Assembly: GCF_014650955.1 (NCBI RefSeq) | Contig: NZ_BMVY01000001.1 | Coordinates: forward strand, 992,001 to 1,056,000 | Direction: 5' to 3' | Length of the DNA: 64,000 nucleotides | Source of the DNA: Streptomyces tauricus | Lineage (GTDB): Bacteria > Actinomycetota > Actinomycetes > Streptomycetales > Streptomycetaceae | Shown here: in pieces, positions 8,440 through 16,827 of the stretch | Numbering within the stretch: position 1 is the stretch's first letter | How the letters are laid out: every line of letters begins with the position of its first letter | Translations under genes and position numbers: made by a program | The notes under the pieces: model-generated | Database searches by the model: none | What the model saw: the letters and a program-made list of their open reading frames with translations, nothing else | Told to the model about the DNA's origin: nothing

Positions 8440-8638
8440 GGCATCACCCGGCCGGCACAGAGAGGAGACAGGAGGACACGCGCTGCCCGGTCCGGCACGG
8501 GCGCGGCCAGCAGACTGTACTCCGGGAGCCTGGGTGCTCATGGACGGACGTCTTCGTAATTGACCGGGGTTGAGCAGACATGGTCTTGAGGAAGCCGGGC
8601 AGGAGACGAACAACTTGCTTTCTAGTTAAGGCGGCACC

Positions 8639-9511
8639 GTGACTACCTCCGTGAACACCCGCGAGGCATCTGACTGCAGCACGGGCGTGCAGGAGGCCGC
8701 GGGCGACCTGCCGTGGATCGAGGACGGGGGCAAGGTCGCTCCCAAGGACGCGCGGGTACTGTCCCGGCTCTTCCTCGACCGGCTGCAGGAGCTCGAAGAG
8801 GGCACCCACGAATACCAGTACGCCCGCAACACCCTGATCGAGATGAACCTCTCCCTGGTCAGCTTCGCGGCCCGCCGGTTCCGCAACCGGGGCAGCGGTG
8901 ACATGGAGGACGTCATCCAGGTCGGCACCATCGGCCTGATCAAGGCGATCGACCGCTTCGACCTGTCGCGCGAGGTCGAGTTCACCTCCTTCGCGATCCC
9001 CTACATCGTCGGCGAGATCAAGCGCTTCTTCCGGGACACCACCTGGGCCGTGCACGTCCCGCGGCGGCTGCAGGAGCTGCGTGTCTCCCTCGCCAAGAGC
9101 AAGGAAGCCCTCGCCGCCACGCTGAACCGCCCGCCGACGGTCAAGGAACTCGCCGTCCATCTGGACCTGAGCGAGGAAGAGGTCATAGAGGGCCTGGTCG
9201 CCGCCAACGGTTACGTGGCCGGCTCGATCGACACCCCCGGTGGCGACGACGACTCCAGCGACGGCGGTCCGAAGTACGCGGACACCCTGGGCGAGGAAGA
9301 CCCGGCGATGGACCTCTTCGAGGACCTGCACACGCTCGCGCCCCTCCTCCAGCAGCTCGACGACCGGGAGCGGACCATCATCGAGATGCGCTTCGGCCGG
9401 GAGATGACCCAGGCGGAGATCGGCCGCGAGCTGAACCTCTCCCAGATGCACATCTCGCGTCTGCTGACCCGCACGCTCAGCCGCCTGCGCGCCGGACTGC
9501 TCGCCGCGTGA
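8639..9511 (+). CDS. RNA polymerase sigma factor, SigB/SigF/SigG family
   Basis: 290-residue group 3 sigma factor. Region 2 is NTLIEMNLSLVSFAARRFRNRG followed by DVIQVGTIGLIKAIDRFD and FTSFAIPYIVGEIKRFFRD. Region 3 includes RPPTVKELAVHLDLSEEEV. Region 4 has the HTH in MTQAEIGRELNLSQMHISRL. Streptomyces has about nine such paralogues controlled by partner switching and involved in stress and sporulation. GTG start with AAGGCGG upstream. No dedicated anti-sigma gene is adjacent, so its antagonist must be encoded elsewhere; the RsbW-like gene at 3.4 kb is only one candidate. Confidence 0.92.
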   Translation: MTTSVNTREASDCSTGVQEAAGDLPWIEDGGKVAPKDARVLSRLFLDRLQELEEGTHEYQYARNTLIEMNLSLVSFAARRFRNRGSGDMEDVIQVGTIGLIKAIDRFDLSREVEFTSFAIPYIVGEIKRFFRDTTWAVHVPRRLQELRVSLAKSKEALAATLNRPPTVKELAVHLDLSEEEVIEGLVAANGYVAGSIDTPGGDDDSSDGGPKYADTLGEEDPAMDLFEDLHTLAPLLQQLDDRERTIIEMRFGREMTQAEIGRELNLSQMHISRLLTRTLSRLRAGLLAA

Positions 9512-9601
9512 CGGCTACTGCCGCGCCGGACCGACTGCTGTCGCCCCTACGACGGACCCCGCACGTGTGACGGAACCCACATGCGTAACCGGCCCGGCAT
9601 G

Positions 9602-9629
9602 TGTGACAGGACCGATGTGACAGGACCGA
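9602..9629 (+). repeat. Two tandem 14-bp repeats (TGTGACAGGACCGA)
   Basis: Two perfect consecutive copies lie 17-44 bp upstream of the 9646 start, and related TGTGACGGAACC and GTGTGACAGG words occur just before. The position suggests the promoter or leader of that gene. Confidence 0.7.
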
Positions 9630-9645
9630 AAGGACGAGCAAGGCC

Positions 9646-10110
9646 GTGAGTGACGAGCAGGACCCGCTCCGGGAGTCGGCCGCGCCGATCGTGACCGAGC
9701 CAGTGCCGGATCTCCAGCTGCAGATGTTGGTGCGCCTGGTCGGCCAGGACCCGCAGGCGGCGCTGCCGATCACCCTGTTCATCGGGGGTGGTCTCCTCTA
9801 CGGCGACCTCATCTCGCACAAGGCGTGGAAGACCGACTGGGCGCGCAGCCTGCGGGGTGTCGACGGACCCGGCGCGCAGTTGCTGGAGCGGTTCCCCGAG
9901 CAGGTGGACGAGGCGGTCTCCGACAAGCAGGGGCGTCCGATCCCGCAGCGGCTGCCGCAGTGGATCCATCTGCGGGACGCCACCAGCGTCACCGGGGCGG
10001 GCGGCCCCGTCGTGATGCCCCTGTGGCGGGGGCGGCTCACCGATGTCTCCGGCTGGTCCCTGGGCAAGCCCGACAGCTCCCTCGGCGAAGCAGAGGACAG
10101 CCGCCTCTGA
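9646..10110 (+). CDS. Hypothetical protein, possibly GvpU-like
   Basis: 154-residue soluble protein starting at GTG with AAAGGACGAG upstream. The central segment LQMLVRLVGQDPQAALPITL followed by FIGGGLLYGDLISHKAW resembles, from memory, small gas-vesicle accessory GvpU-type proteins in which a Gly-rich beta-hairpin follows an amphipathic helix. That resemblance is weak evidence. No other gvp gene is seen in the window. The remainder (RLPQWIHLRDATSVTGAGG...VVMPLWRGRLTDVSGWSLG) looks like a small beta-rich domain. Treat as unknown function. Confidence 0.55.
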   Translation: MSDEQDPLRESAAPIVTEPVPDLQLQMLVRLVGQDPQAALPITLFIGGGLLYGDLISHKAWKTDWARSLRGVDGPGAQLLERFPEQVDEAVSDKQGRPIPQRLPQWIHLRDATSVTGAGGPVVMPLWRGRLTDVSGWSLGKPDSSLGEAEDSRL

Positions 10111-10156
10111 CGTATCCGAGGCAGACGGGCGAACGGGCCCGTCCAGTCCCCGGCCC

Positions 10157-11350
10157 TCAGCCGACGCTCCTTCGCGGGCCCCCCGAGACGCCTGGACCGC
10201 CCGAGGCACCTGAGGCACCTGAGGCACCTGAGGCACCTGAGACATCCGGACCTCGCGAGACAGACGTGCGCAGCGTGCCGACCGTCTTCAGCAGCCGGTC
10301 CGCGGGCTCCTTGAGCCGGGGATGTGCCAGCACCGTGTTCCGCAGGCCGCGCACCGGTCTGCGCCACAGCCGGTGTGCCGTTGCCACCGGGTGGGGACGC
10401 GTCGCGAAACCCTCCCCCACCCGCAGCTCCCGGGTCTTGAGCCAGTCCTTGTACTCCTTGTCGCCACGGCCCAGATCCAGGACCCGTACGCCCTCCCGGC
10501 CCGCGGCCTCCGCCATCCTGAGGTGCATGATCAGCCCGGGCGAGTAGTAGCGCAGTGCGGGGTCGTACGCGGTGAACCAGGCGGCGAACACCGTGCGCGA
10601 CCTGGGGCCGAAGTGCGCGGCCACCGGCCGGTCGCCGGCGTACACCACGGAGAGGATGCCGGTGAAGTGCTCCTCACGGACCTGGAACAGGTGCTCCACC
10701 GTGTTCACGATCCAGGGGCGCGCGAAGCGGTCCATCCGTGCCGTCCTGCGGTACTGGGCGGACTTCCACTCCATGAGCGTGCGCAGCATCGCGGGGTCGC
10801 GTTCGTCGAAGACGAACCGCAGCTCGCCCAGATCGCGCCCCAGGCGGCGTTCCTTCTTCAGGGTCGTCTTGGCCAGTCCCGGGTACGCGCCGCGCAGCCA
10901 CTCCGCATAACTGCCGTCCCCTGCCTTCAGGTCGACGACCGGGGACGCGAACGTCCCCGTGACATAGCGGGTGAACGGTTTCTGTTCCTCGACGAGGTGG
11001 TCGAACTCGAAGACGGACAGCCCACAGGCGCGCAGCAGTTCATGGGTGTCCCAGGTGACTCCGGGCCGGTGCACGAGGGCCTGGCAGTCGGACAGGCCGA
11101 GCCCGATGGCCCGCCCCACACCGAGGGAGTTGCGCTCGTACGGGAAGAAGCCCACGGCCTCTCCGTCCTCGTGCAGGACCGCCACCCGCGCCCCGGCGCG
11201 GTGGGTGCCGATGCCTGCCGCGAACTCGGGGGACAGAAAGGGGTTGGCGTAGTCGGGTGACGCGTCCGCCGCCCGGTGCCAGTCCCGGCGCAGCGACTCG
11301 CTCAGTGACTCGGGTCTGTGAATCCTTATGTCCGCCCCAGTGGACCGCAT
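10157..11350 (-). CDS. BioF2-like GNAT acetyltransferase (CelD/BcsL type)
   Basis: 397-residue cytoplasmic protein of the double-GNAT acyltransferase family that includes FemX-like and BioF2-like enzymes. Recognisable blocks are PFLSPEFAAGIGTHRAGARVAVLHEDGEAVGFFPY, the KKERRLGR segment, then AAHFGPRSRTVFAAWFTAYDP and LDLGRGDKEYKDWL near the end, typical of this family. Substrate unknown; family members modify polysaccharides or peptides. The ATG at 11350 follows GGGGGCG. The C-terminus carries a four-fold Gly-Ala-Ser repeat encoded by a 9-bp tandem repeat (10201-10242), probably a variable tail. Confidence 0.78.
   Translation of the reverse strand: MRSTGADIRIHRPESLSESLRRDWHRAADASPDYANPFLSPEFAAGIGTHRAGARVAVLHEDGEAVGFFPYERNSLGVGRAIGLGLSDCQALVHRPGVTWDTHELLRACGLSVFEFDHLVEEQKPFTRYVTGTFASPVVDLKAGDGSYAEWLRGAYPGLAKTTLKKERRLGRDLGELRFVFDERDPAMLRTLMEWKSAQYRRTARMDRFARPWIVNTVEHLFQVREEHFTGILSVVYAGDRPVAAHFGPRSRTVFAAWFTAYDPALRYYSPGLIMHLRMAEAAGREGVRVLDLGRGDKEYKDWLKTRELRVGEGFATRPHPVATAHRLWRRPVRGLRNTVLAHPRLKEPADRLLKTVGTLRTSVSRGPDVSGASGASGASGASGGPGVSGGPRRSVG
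10201..10242 (+). repeat. 9-bp tandem repeat inside the acetyltransferase gene
   Basis: GAGGCACCT is repeated four times in a row with flanking partial copies. On the coding (minus) strand it encodes GASGASGASGASG in frame, so copy-number changes would alter tail length without frameshift. Confidence 0.8.
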
Positions 11351-11769
11351 GGACAATCGCCCCCCGTTTCCCCCTGAACGCGCCCTACGCGCCCTCCGCG
11401 TCCCGACACCTCATCACCCCACGTCACCTCGCCGGCCGACGGCTGAGGCCCGAAGTGTCCACGAGGATCAAACGTCGCGAAACAGTACGCAGCCTGTCAA
11501 GGGTGGTGGTCGTAACGAAAGAGGTGCGAGTCGGGTGCACCGGTCGGTCAGTTCGTAACGTCACCTTGAAGGTTGAATTCGAGACATGACTTCACGTCAG
11601 CGGTCAGGTGTCCCTCGCACACCTCGCCGCCTGCGCCTTTGTGGCCCGCGGCAGTGTGTCAGGGGCCAAGGAACTGCGGGGACGGTCCTGACAACTTCGG
11701 GATCATGGCCTGATGATGCGAGTAGCATCCGGCCCCAGCACCACACGATGACGAGGAAAGGTAACTGCC
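11351..11769. promoter_or_regulatory. Divergent intergenic region, no gene seen
   Basis: 419 bp between divergent genes. It includes a short dyad AGGTGT-7-ACACCT (11606-11624). The region near 11570-11590 is locally AT-richer, consistent with a promoter for the histone-like gene, but no convincing -35/-10 pair is visible. Confidence 0.4.
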
Positions 11770-12531
11770 ATGTCCGAAGTCGAATCGGCCGCCACGCAGC
11801 TCAAGACCCAGTACGCCGCCCAGGTGTCTGCGGACCTCGAACGCAACACCAAGGAGCAGGAACGTATCGGCGCCGAAGTGGAGGCGCTGCAGGAGCAGTT
11901 GAGCGCTCTGCAGCACGACCAGACCCTGCTGGCCGAGCTGCAGCGGGCGCTGGGTGGTGACCAGGCAGCCGCGAACGCCAAGGGTGGCTCCGTGCCCGCG
12001 CCTTCGGTGCCGCGTCAGGCCACGGCCACGGCGGGCGGGCGGAAGAAGGCCACCACCGCGAAGTCGGCCGCCAAGCCGGCCGCCACGAAGGCCACCGCCA
12101 AGTCGGCCTCGAAGACCGCGGTTTCGAAGCCCGCTGTCTCGAAGACCGCCGCCACCGCAAAGCCCGCGGCTGCGAAGTCCACCGCCTCGAAGACCGCCTC
12201 TTCGAAGACCGGCGCCTCGAAGACCGGGGCCCAGTCCGGCGCGGCCGAGTCCGGTCCGGCGAAGCCCACGCTCGTCGAGCTCATCCGCGAACACCTGGGC
12301 CGGCAGTCCGAGCCGCGCTCGTCCGCCGAGGTCGCCACGGCGCTGGCGGAGGCGCACCCCGAGCGCGAGATCAAGCCCAAGGTCGTCCGCACCACGGTGG
12401 AAGGACTGGTCGCCAAGGGCCAGGTCCAGCGCACCAAGCAGGGGTCCTCCGTCTTCTACACGACGTCCAAGGCCGCTCCGGCCGAGACCTCCGCGGAACA
12501 GGACACCGCCCCGGAGACCGCCACCGTCTGA
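11770..12531 (+). CDS. Coiled coil - Lys/Ala-rich histone-like - winged-helix protein
   Basis: 253-residue protein with three parts. Residues 1-65 form a coiled coil (EQERIGAEVEALQEQLSALQ). About 90-165 is a low-complexity KPAATKATAKSASKTAVSK-type tail like histone H1 or HctB. Residues 170-235 resemble a small winged helix (PTLVELIREHLGRQSEPRSS ... KVVRTTVEGLVAKGQVQRTKQGSSVFYT). Inference: a nucleoid-associated or DNA-binding regulator. The start ATG has GAGGAAAGG upstream. Such H1-like tails occur in several actinobacterial nucleoid proteins. No database match was checked. Confidence 0.75.
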   Translation: MSEVESAATQLKTQYAAQVSADLERNTKEQERIGAEVEALQEQLSALQHDQTLLAELQRALGGDQAAANAKGGSVPAPSVPRQATATAGGRKKATTAKSAAKPAATKATAKSASKTAVSKPAVSKTAATAKPAAAKSTASKTASSKTGASKTGAQSGAAESGPAKPTLVELIREHLGRQSEPRSSAEVATALAEAHPEREIKPKVVRTTVEGLVAKGQVQRTKQGSSVFYTTSKAAPAETSAEQDTAPETATV

Positions 12532-12635
12532 CCACCACTCGGCGCCCGCCCGGCCGACGGGGCGCGGTGACCCCGCCGGCCAGTGGCTGCCGGTCGTTGA
12601 CCGCCGACCGTTGACCGCCGGTCGGTGACTGTCGG
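12532..12635. terminator. Convergent gap with repeated TTGACCGCCG/CGGTCGG words
   Basis: About 100 bp between convergent genes. It contains two TTGACCGCCG words and opposing CGGTCGGTGAC/CCGGTCGTTGACC segments able to form hairpins, so it may act as a bidirectional, U-tract-less terminator. Confidence 0.35.
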
Positions 12636-14318
12636 TCAGGTGGTGGCGCAGGTACTGCCGTTGAGGGTGAACGCGGTCGGGACGGTGTTCACGGAGCCCT
12701 TGTTCGCGGTGAAGCCGACGGCGACCGAACCGCTCGCGGGGATGGTGGAGGTGTACGAGGCGTTGGCGACACTCACCGTCGCACCGCTCTGGGTCGGGGT
12801 GCCGCCCCACATGTTGGAGACCGTCTGGCCGTTGGCGAAGGCGAAGACCAGCTTCCAGCCGCTGATCGCGGCGGTGCCCGTGTTGCGGATGGTGATCTCG
12901 CCCTGGAAGCCGCCCGGCCACTCGCTGGACACGCGGTAGCCGACGGAGCAGCTCGTGCCGGGTGTGCTGCCGCCGTCGGCGGTGGTGACGTTCACCGTGG
13001 CCGAGCGGGCCGAGCGGTTCCCGGCCGCGTCACGTGCGTAGACGGCGAAGGTGTACGCCGTGTTGGCGGTGAGCCCGGTCACGGTGGCGGTGTTGGTCGT
13101 GGCCGCGGCGACCGTGGTCTCGCCGCCTCCACTGACCCGGACGATGTCGTAGGCGGTGACACCCACGTTGTCGGTGGCGGCGGTCCAGGTGAGGTTCACC
13201 GAGGTGGCCGCCACGGCGGAGGCGCTGGGGGTGCCCGGAGCGGTCGGGGCCTGGGTGTCTCCCGGGTTCGAGCCGCCGTAGATCGTGGCTTCCTTCGAGG
13301 TCTGGGCGATGCCGTTGGCGCCGTTGAAGATGCGTTGGCCCCAGGAGCTGAGCCGGCTGGGGTCGAAACCGATCGCCAGGTCCAGGACGGGATCGGTGTT
13401 GCCGCTCCAGGACCAGGCGAGGTAGCCGAGTCTCAGCTGCTGCGCCGCGGCCATCATGGTGTCCTCGTCCGGATCGCCCCACTGGTCGGCGGGGCCGCCG
13501 AACTCTCCGATGAGGATGGGCAGTCCGGCGGTGACGAACGCGTTCAGGTAGTCGGTGATCTCCGCCGCGGTGTCGAAGACGCTGTACATGTGGATCGAGA
13601 AGATCAGGTTGCCGGTGGTGTCGGCGTCGTAGACGGCCTGGGCGTTGGCCCGCATGACTCCTTGCCAGTCCTGGCCCCAGTTGGGCGCGTCCACCATGAT
13701 GGTGTGCTCGAATCCGGCGCCGCGCAGTTTCTTGACGGCGGCGACCGTGGGATCGGTCCAGCCCTCGGGGTTGGTGTTGCCCCAGGGCTCGTTGCCGATG
13801 TTGACGATGACGTAGTTCTCCTGGCCGGTGAGCACGCTCTTGAGACTGATCCAGTAGTCGGCCGCGTGGTCGAGCGTGCCGGCCGCGGTGTCCTCGCCGT
13901 AACCGGTGGTGTCGTGCACCTCCAGGACGCAGATCAGCCGGTTGGCCTTGCACTGGGCGATGACGGCGGCCACGTCCTCGGGGCTGTTCCTGCTCCAGCG
14001 GTGACCGTCGGAGAGGACGACGCGGACGGTGTTGGCGCCGAGTGCCTTGATGTCGGCGAGCGACTGCGTCTCGCCCGGGTACCAGGTGTGGGCGTGATTG
14101 ACGCCGCGCATGACGAAATCGTTGCCGTTGCCTTCCAGCAGGCGGCCGTCGTCGATATGGAGGCCGGTCGCGAGGGCGCCGGACGACTCTCCGGGCTGCT
14201 GGGCGTACGCGGCGGCCGGTACGAGGGCACCGAGAACGACGAGTCCGAGGAAGGCGGCCAGCCCGGCAAGTAACGCGCTGACCGGGTTCTTTCGTGTCGT
14301 GCTTCTTGTTCTTCTCAC
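12636..14318 (-). CDS. Secreted endo-beta-1,4-mannanase (GH5 - FN3 - CBM2)
   Basis: 560-residue exported enzyme cleaving beta-mannans in plant cell walls. A long signal peptide (VRRTRSTTRKNPV... to AAAYA|QQ, about 39 residues) is followed by a GH5 catalytic domain (49-350). Its opening (ATGLHIDDGRL...RGVNHAHTWYP) closely recalls Streptomyces lividans ManA, i.e. GH5 subfamily 8. The acid/base is E177 in NIGNEPWG and the nucleophile E272 in LIGEFGG. A fibronectin type III domain (about 365-455) and a family 2 carbohydrate-binding module (about 462-560, with conserved Trp residues) follow. The GTG start, after GGAG, was chosen because the longer in-frame ATG would overlap the CebR operator. Confidence 0.93.
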   Translation of the reverse strand: MRRTRSTTRKNPVSALLAGLAAFLGLVVLGALVPAAAYAQQPGESSGALATGLHIDDGRLLEGNGNDFVMRGVNHAHTWYPGETQSLADIKALGANTVRVVLSDGHRWSRNSPEDVAAVIAQCKANRLICVLEVHDTTGYGEDTAAGTLDHAADYWISLKSVLTGQENYVIVNIGNEPWGNTNPEGWTDPTVAAVKKLRGAGFEHTIMVDAPNWGQDWQGVMRANAQAVYDADTTGNLIFSIHMYSVFDTAAEITDYLNAFVTAGLPILIGEFGGPADQWGDPDEDTMMAAAQQLRLGYLAWSWSGNTDPVLDLAIGFDPSRLSSWGQRIFNGANGIAQTSKEATIYGGSNPGDTQAPTAPGTPSASAVAATSVNLTWTAATDNVGVTAYDIVRVSGGGETTVAAATTNTATVTGLTANTAYTFAVYARDAAGNRSARSATVNVTTADGGSTPGTSCSVGYRVSSEWPGGFQGEITIRNTGTAAISGWKLVFAFANGQTVSNMWGGTPTQSGATVSVANASYTSTIPASGSVAVGFTANKGSVNTVPTAFTLNGSTCATT

Positions 14319-14644
14319 TGCGACTCCAGGGAGTGAGCGCCAAGAAACTTGGGTTCCGGAAATGTGGGAGCGCTCCCATAGAGTCATCTTGCCAGGAGCA
14401 CGTCAAGACTTGACGCATGCTCCGCCTTGTAACGGATGTGCCGGAGGGGCCTGCGGGGAGGCCCCTCCCTGACGCGTCAGGCCCCGGCGGCTCCGGGGAA
14501 CCGGGGCGAGCCGAATCGACGACCCCGCAGCATCTCTTGTGAGCCGGCGCCCCGGTGGCCTGTTCCGGGAACCCCGGGAGCGCAGTCCGTACGTACCCTG
14601 GGAGCAGGGAGCAGGGAGCAGGCTGCGGAAGGGGCGCCGTCGCG
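14319..14644. promoter_or_regulatory. Divergent promoter region of mannanase and TPR genes
   Basis: 326 bp without a gene. It contains the CebR operator at 14365-14378 (toward the mannanase) and a triple GGGAGCA micro-repeat at about 14600-14621 (toward the TPR gene). Confidence 0.5.
14365..14378. promoter_or_regulatory. CebR-type operator TGGGAGCGCTCCCA
   Basis: A perfect 14-bp palindrome identical to the established CebR box of Streptomyces, where the LacI-family repressor CebR blocks cellulase and cellobiose-uptake genes until cello-oligosaccharides bind it. It lies 47 bp upstream of the mannanase GTG, where it could overlap the promoter or early transcript. Confidence 0.9.
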
Positions 14645-15406
14645 ATGGCGGGACAGTCGTGCACGGGATGCGCCGGGACCATGGGGTCCCTGCGGGAGGA
14701 GCTGCAACAGGCCGCGGAGGAACGGTCCCTCGCGGGCCTACCGTCGCCCCGCCCGAAGAGCGGGCAGCCGCCCGCCCCGACCGGGGACGACCTGGTGGCA
14801 CTCTTCGAACGTCAGGTGACCGGGCTGGAACACGACTTCGGACCCGACCACCCGGACACCTTGAGCGCGCGCAACAACCTCGCGGGCGCCCTGGTGCAAG
14901 CAGGCCGTCTGAAGCAGGCCGTGACCCTGTCCGAGCGGAACCTGGCCGACAGCGAACGCGTCCTGGGAACCGCCGACCCCTTTACGCTGACCTGCCGGAA
15001 CAACCTCGCGGGCGCGTACGAGGCGGACGGCGCCCCGGACCGTGCCGTCCCGCTCTACGAGAGCGCGCTGACGGCCCGCGAACGCGTCCTGGGACCAACC
15101 GGCCTGCTCACCCTGCGGTGCCGGGACAATCTCGCGCGCGCCCACGAGTCGACAGGCAATTTCTCCCGCGCAGTCCCGCTCCACGAGCGCACCCTGACCG
15201 ACCGTGAACGCGTCCTGGGTGCCGCCCGTCCCGACACCCTGCTCTCCCGCTGCAACCTCGCCCACGCCCACCACATGGCGGGAAACCCCGCGCTCGGTGC
15301 CGAGTTGTTCACGCGCGCCCTCGCCGACAGCGAGCGGGGCCTCGGTTCCGGGCACGCCGTGACACGGCACATCCGGGAAATGCTGAACCATGCGCAGGGC
15401 GGCTGA
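14645..15406 (+). CDS. Tetratricopeptide repeat protein (TPR_10/12 type)
   Basis: 253-residue soluble protein built mainly of about four 42-residue TPR units. Each has the pattern HPDTLSARNNLAGALVQAGR...AVTLSERNLADSERVLG. This kinesin-light-chain-like subtype is frequent in Streptomyces, often in NB-ARC or FxSxx-COOH signalling proteins. Here the repeats stand alone after a Pro-rich N-terminus with a CTGC cysteine pair. It probably mediates protein-protein contacts; partners are unknown. The ATG at 14645 has GGAAGGGG upstream; a second in-frame ATG at 14681 is possible. Confidence 0.8.
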   Translation: MAGQSCTGCAGTMGSLREELQQAAEERSLAGLPSPRPKSGQPPAPTGDDLVALFERQVTGLEHDFGPDHPDTLSARNNLAGALVQAGRLKQAVTLSERNLADSERVLGTADPFTLTCRNNLAGAYEADGAPDRAVPLYESALTARERVLGPTGLLTLRCRDNLARAHESTGNFSRAVPLHERTLTDRERVLGAARPDTLLSRCNLAHAHHMAGNPALGAELFTRALADSERGLGSGHAVTRHIREMLNHAQGG

Positions 15407-15516
15407 ACAGGCGCTCCGTTCCCGGCGGGAGCACCGGCGCGCGCCGCGTGACCACTCTCACGCCCCCCGACGGCCGCTTGTCACCACCCCGGTACGCGCA
15501 CTACTGTCACCACGCC

Positions 15517-15683
15517 TTGGTGCTCGGGAAATCGGTGTGATGCCGGTGCGGCCCTCGCCACTGTGATCGGGAAGTCCGGCTCCGGCCCTCACGGGCAGCC
15601 ACTGGGTCCTCGGACCCGGGAAGGCGGAGCACGGGTGGTGTTACCCGTAAGCCAGGAGACCGGCCAAGGCGCGTCAACCATCC
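15517..15683 (+). ncRNA. Cobalamin (B12) riboswitch
   Basis: The leader shows the conserved order of this riboswitch. GGTGCTCGGGAAATCGGTG and GATGCCGGTGCGGCCCTCGCC come first, then CACTGTGATCGGGAAG, a GCAGCCACTG segment with the GGGTCC-loop-GGACCC hairpin and GGGAAGGCGG, and finally the AAGCCAGGAGACC (B12 box-like) end. It ends about 30 bases before the cbiM start, placed to control translation or transcription of the cobalt transporter operon in response to adenosylcobalamin. Confidence 0.9.
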
Positions 15684-15712
15684 ACGAGGTGCTGGAGAGG
15701 GTCTGCTGAGCC

Positions 15713-16426
15713 ATGCACATAGCCGAGGGTTTCCTTCCTCCGGCGCACGCGGTCGCCTGGGGCGTCGCGTCGGCGCCGTTCGTCGTCCACGGGGTCCGGT
15801 CGCTCACCCGTGAGGTCAGAGAACATCCCGAGAGCACGCTCCTCATCGGCGCGTCGGGGGCCTTCACCTTCGTTCTCTCCGCGCTGAAACTGCCGTCGGT
15901 GACCGGCAGCTGTTCGCATCCCACCGGCACCGGCCTCGGAGCCATCCTGTTCCGGCCGCCGATCATGGCGGTCCTGGGCACCATCACCCTGCTCTTCCAG
16001 GCGCTGCTGCTCGCGCACGGCGGACTGACGACGCTGGGCGCCAACGTCTTCTCGATGGCGATCGTCGGACCGTGGGCCGGCTACGCGGTGTACCGGCTGC
16101 TGCGGCGGTTCGACGTGCCGCTGATGGTCGCGGTGTTCTTCGCCGCGTTCGTCGCCGACCTGTCCACCTACTGCGTCACCAGCGTGCAGCTGGCGCTCGC
16201 GTTCCCCGACCCGAGCAGCGGATTCCTGGGCGCGCTCGGCAAGTTCGGCTCGATCTTCGCCGTCACCCAGCTCCCGCTCGCGGTGAGCGAGGGCCTGCTC
16301 ACCGTGCTCGTGATGCGGCTGCTGGTGCAGTCGAGCAAGGGCGAACTGACCCGGCTCGGCGTGTTCCTGGCGAAGAAGCAGTCCCGGACCGAAACAGCCG
16401 ACGCGACCGAGGCGGTGGCCCGATGA
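15713..16426 (+). CDS. cbiM: Cobalt ECF transporter substrate-specific component CbiM
   Basis: 237-residue membrane protein and substrate-binding S component of the cobalt ECF transporter. It starts with the diagnostic [13 protein letters not shown], whose N-terminal residues take part in metal coordination in the CbiM/NikM family, so the start codon is secure. Further family blocks are [46 protein letters not shown] and [24 protein letters not shown] lies upstream. It is the first gene of an operon with cbiN (ATGA overlap), cbiQ and cbiO, under the B12 riboswitch. Cobalt rather than nickel is inferred from that riboswitch. Confidence 0.95.
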   Translation: MHIAEGFLPPAHAVAWGVASAPFVVHGVRSLTREVREHPESTLLIGASGAFTFVLSALKLPSVTGSCSHPTGTGLGAILFRPPIMAVLGTITLLFQALLLAHGGLTTLGANVFSMAIVGPWAGYAVYRLLRRFDVPLMVAVFFAAFVADLSTYCVTSVQLALAFPDPSSGFLGALGKFGSIFAVTQLPLAVSEGLLTVLVMRLLVQSSKGELTRLGVFLAKKQSRTETADATEAVAR

Positions 16427-16821
16427 GCCGTAACGCGAAGATCAACGCCCTGCTGCTGCTCGTCGTGGCCGCGCTCGCCGTGCTGCCGCTGGCCCTCGGC
16501 ATGGGCGACCACAAGAAGGAGCCGTTCGCGGGCGCCGACGCGGAGGCGGAGACCGCGATCACCGAGATCGAGCCGGACTACGAACCGTGGTTCTCCCCCC
16601 TGTACGAGCCGCCGTCCGGGGAGATCGAGTCGGCACTGTTCGCCCTTCAGGCCGCCCTCGGCGCGGGCGTCCTCGCCTACTACTTCGGCCTGCGCCGAGG
16701 CAGGCGCCAGGGTGAACTGCGTGTCCTCGCACAGCGGGAGGCCGGCGAGGGCCCGGCGGCGGGGGCACCCGGCGGCGCCGCCGAGTCCGCGGCCGGACCG
16801 CGACCGACCGAACGGGCCTGA
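16423..16821 (+). CDS. cbiN: Cobalt ECF transporter component CbiN
   Basis: 132-residue protein with two membrane helices: [20 protein letters not shown] near the N-terminus and [20 protein letters not shown] near residue 85. Between them is the acidic extracytoplasmic loop ([39 protein letters not shown]) typical of CbiN, which inserts metal into CbiM. The start ATG overlaps the cbiM stop as ATGA, so the two are translationally coupled. An Ala/Pro/Gly-rich tail follows the second helix. Its end lies 6 bp before the cbiQ GTG. Confidence 0.94.
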   Translation: MSRNAKINALLLLVVAALAVLPLALGMGDHKKEPFAGADAEAETAITEIEPDYEPWFSPLYEPPSGEIESALFALQAALGAGVLAYYFGLRRGRRQGELRVLAQREAGEGPAAGAPGGAAESAAGPRPTERA

Positions 16822-16827
16822 ACCTTC

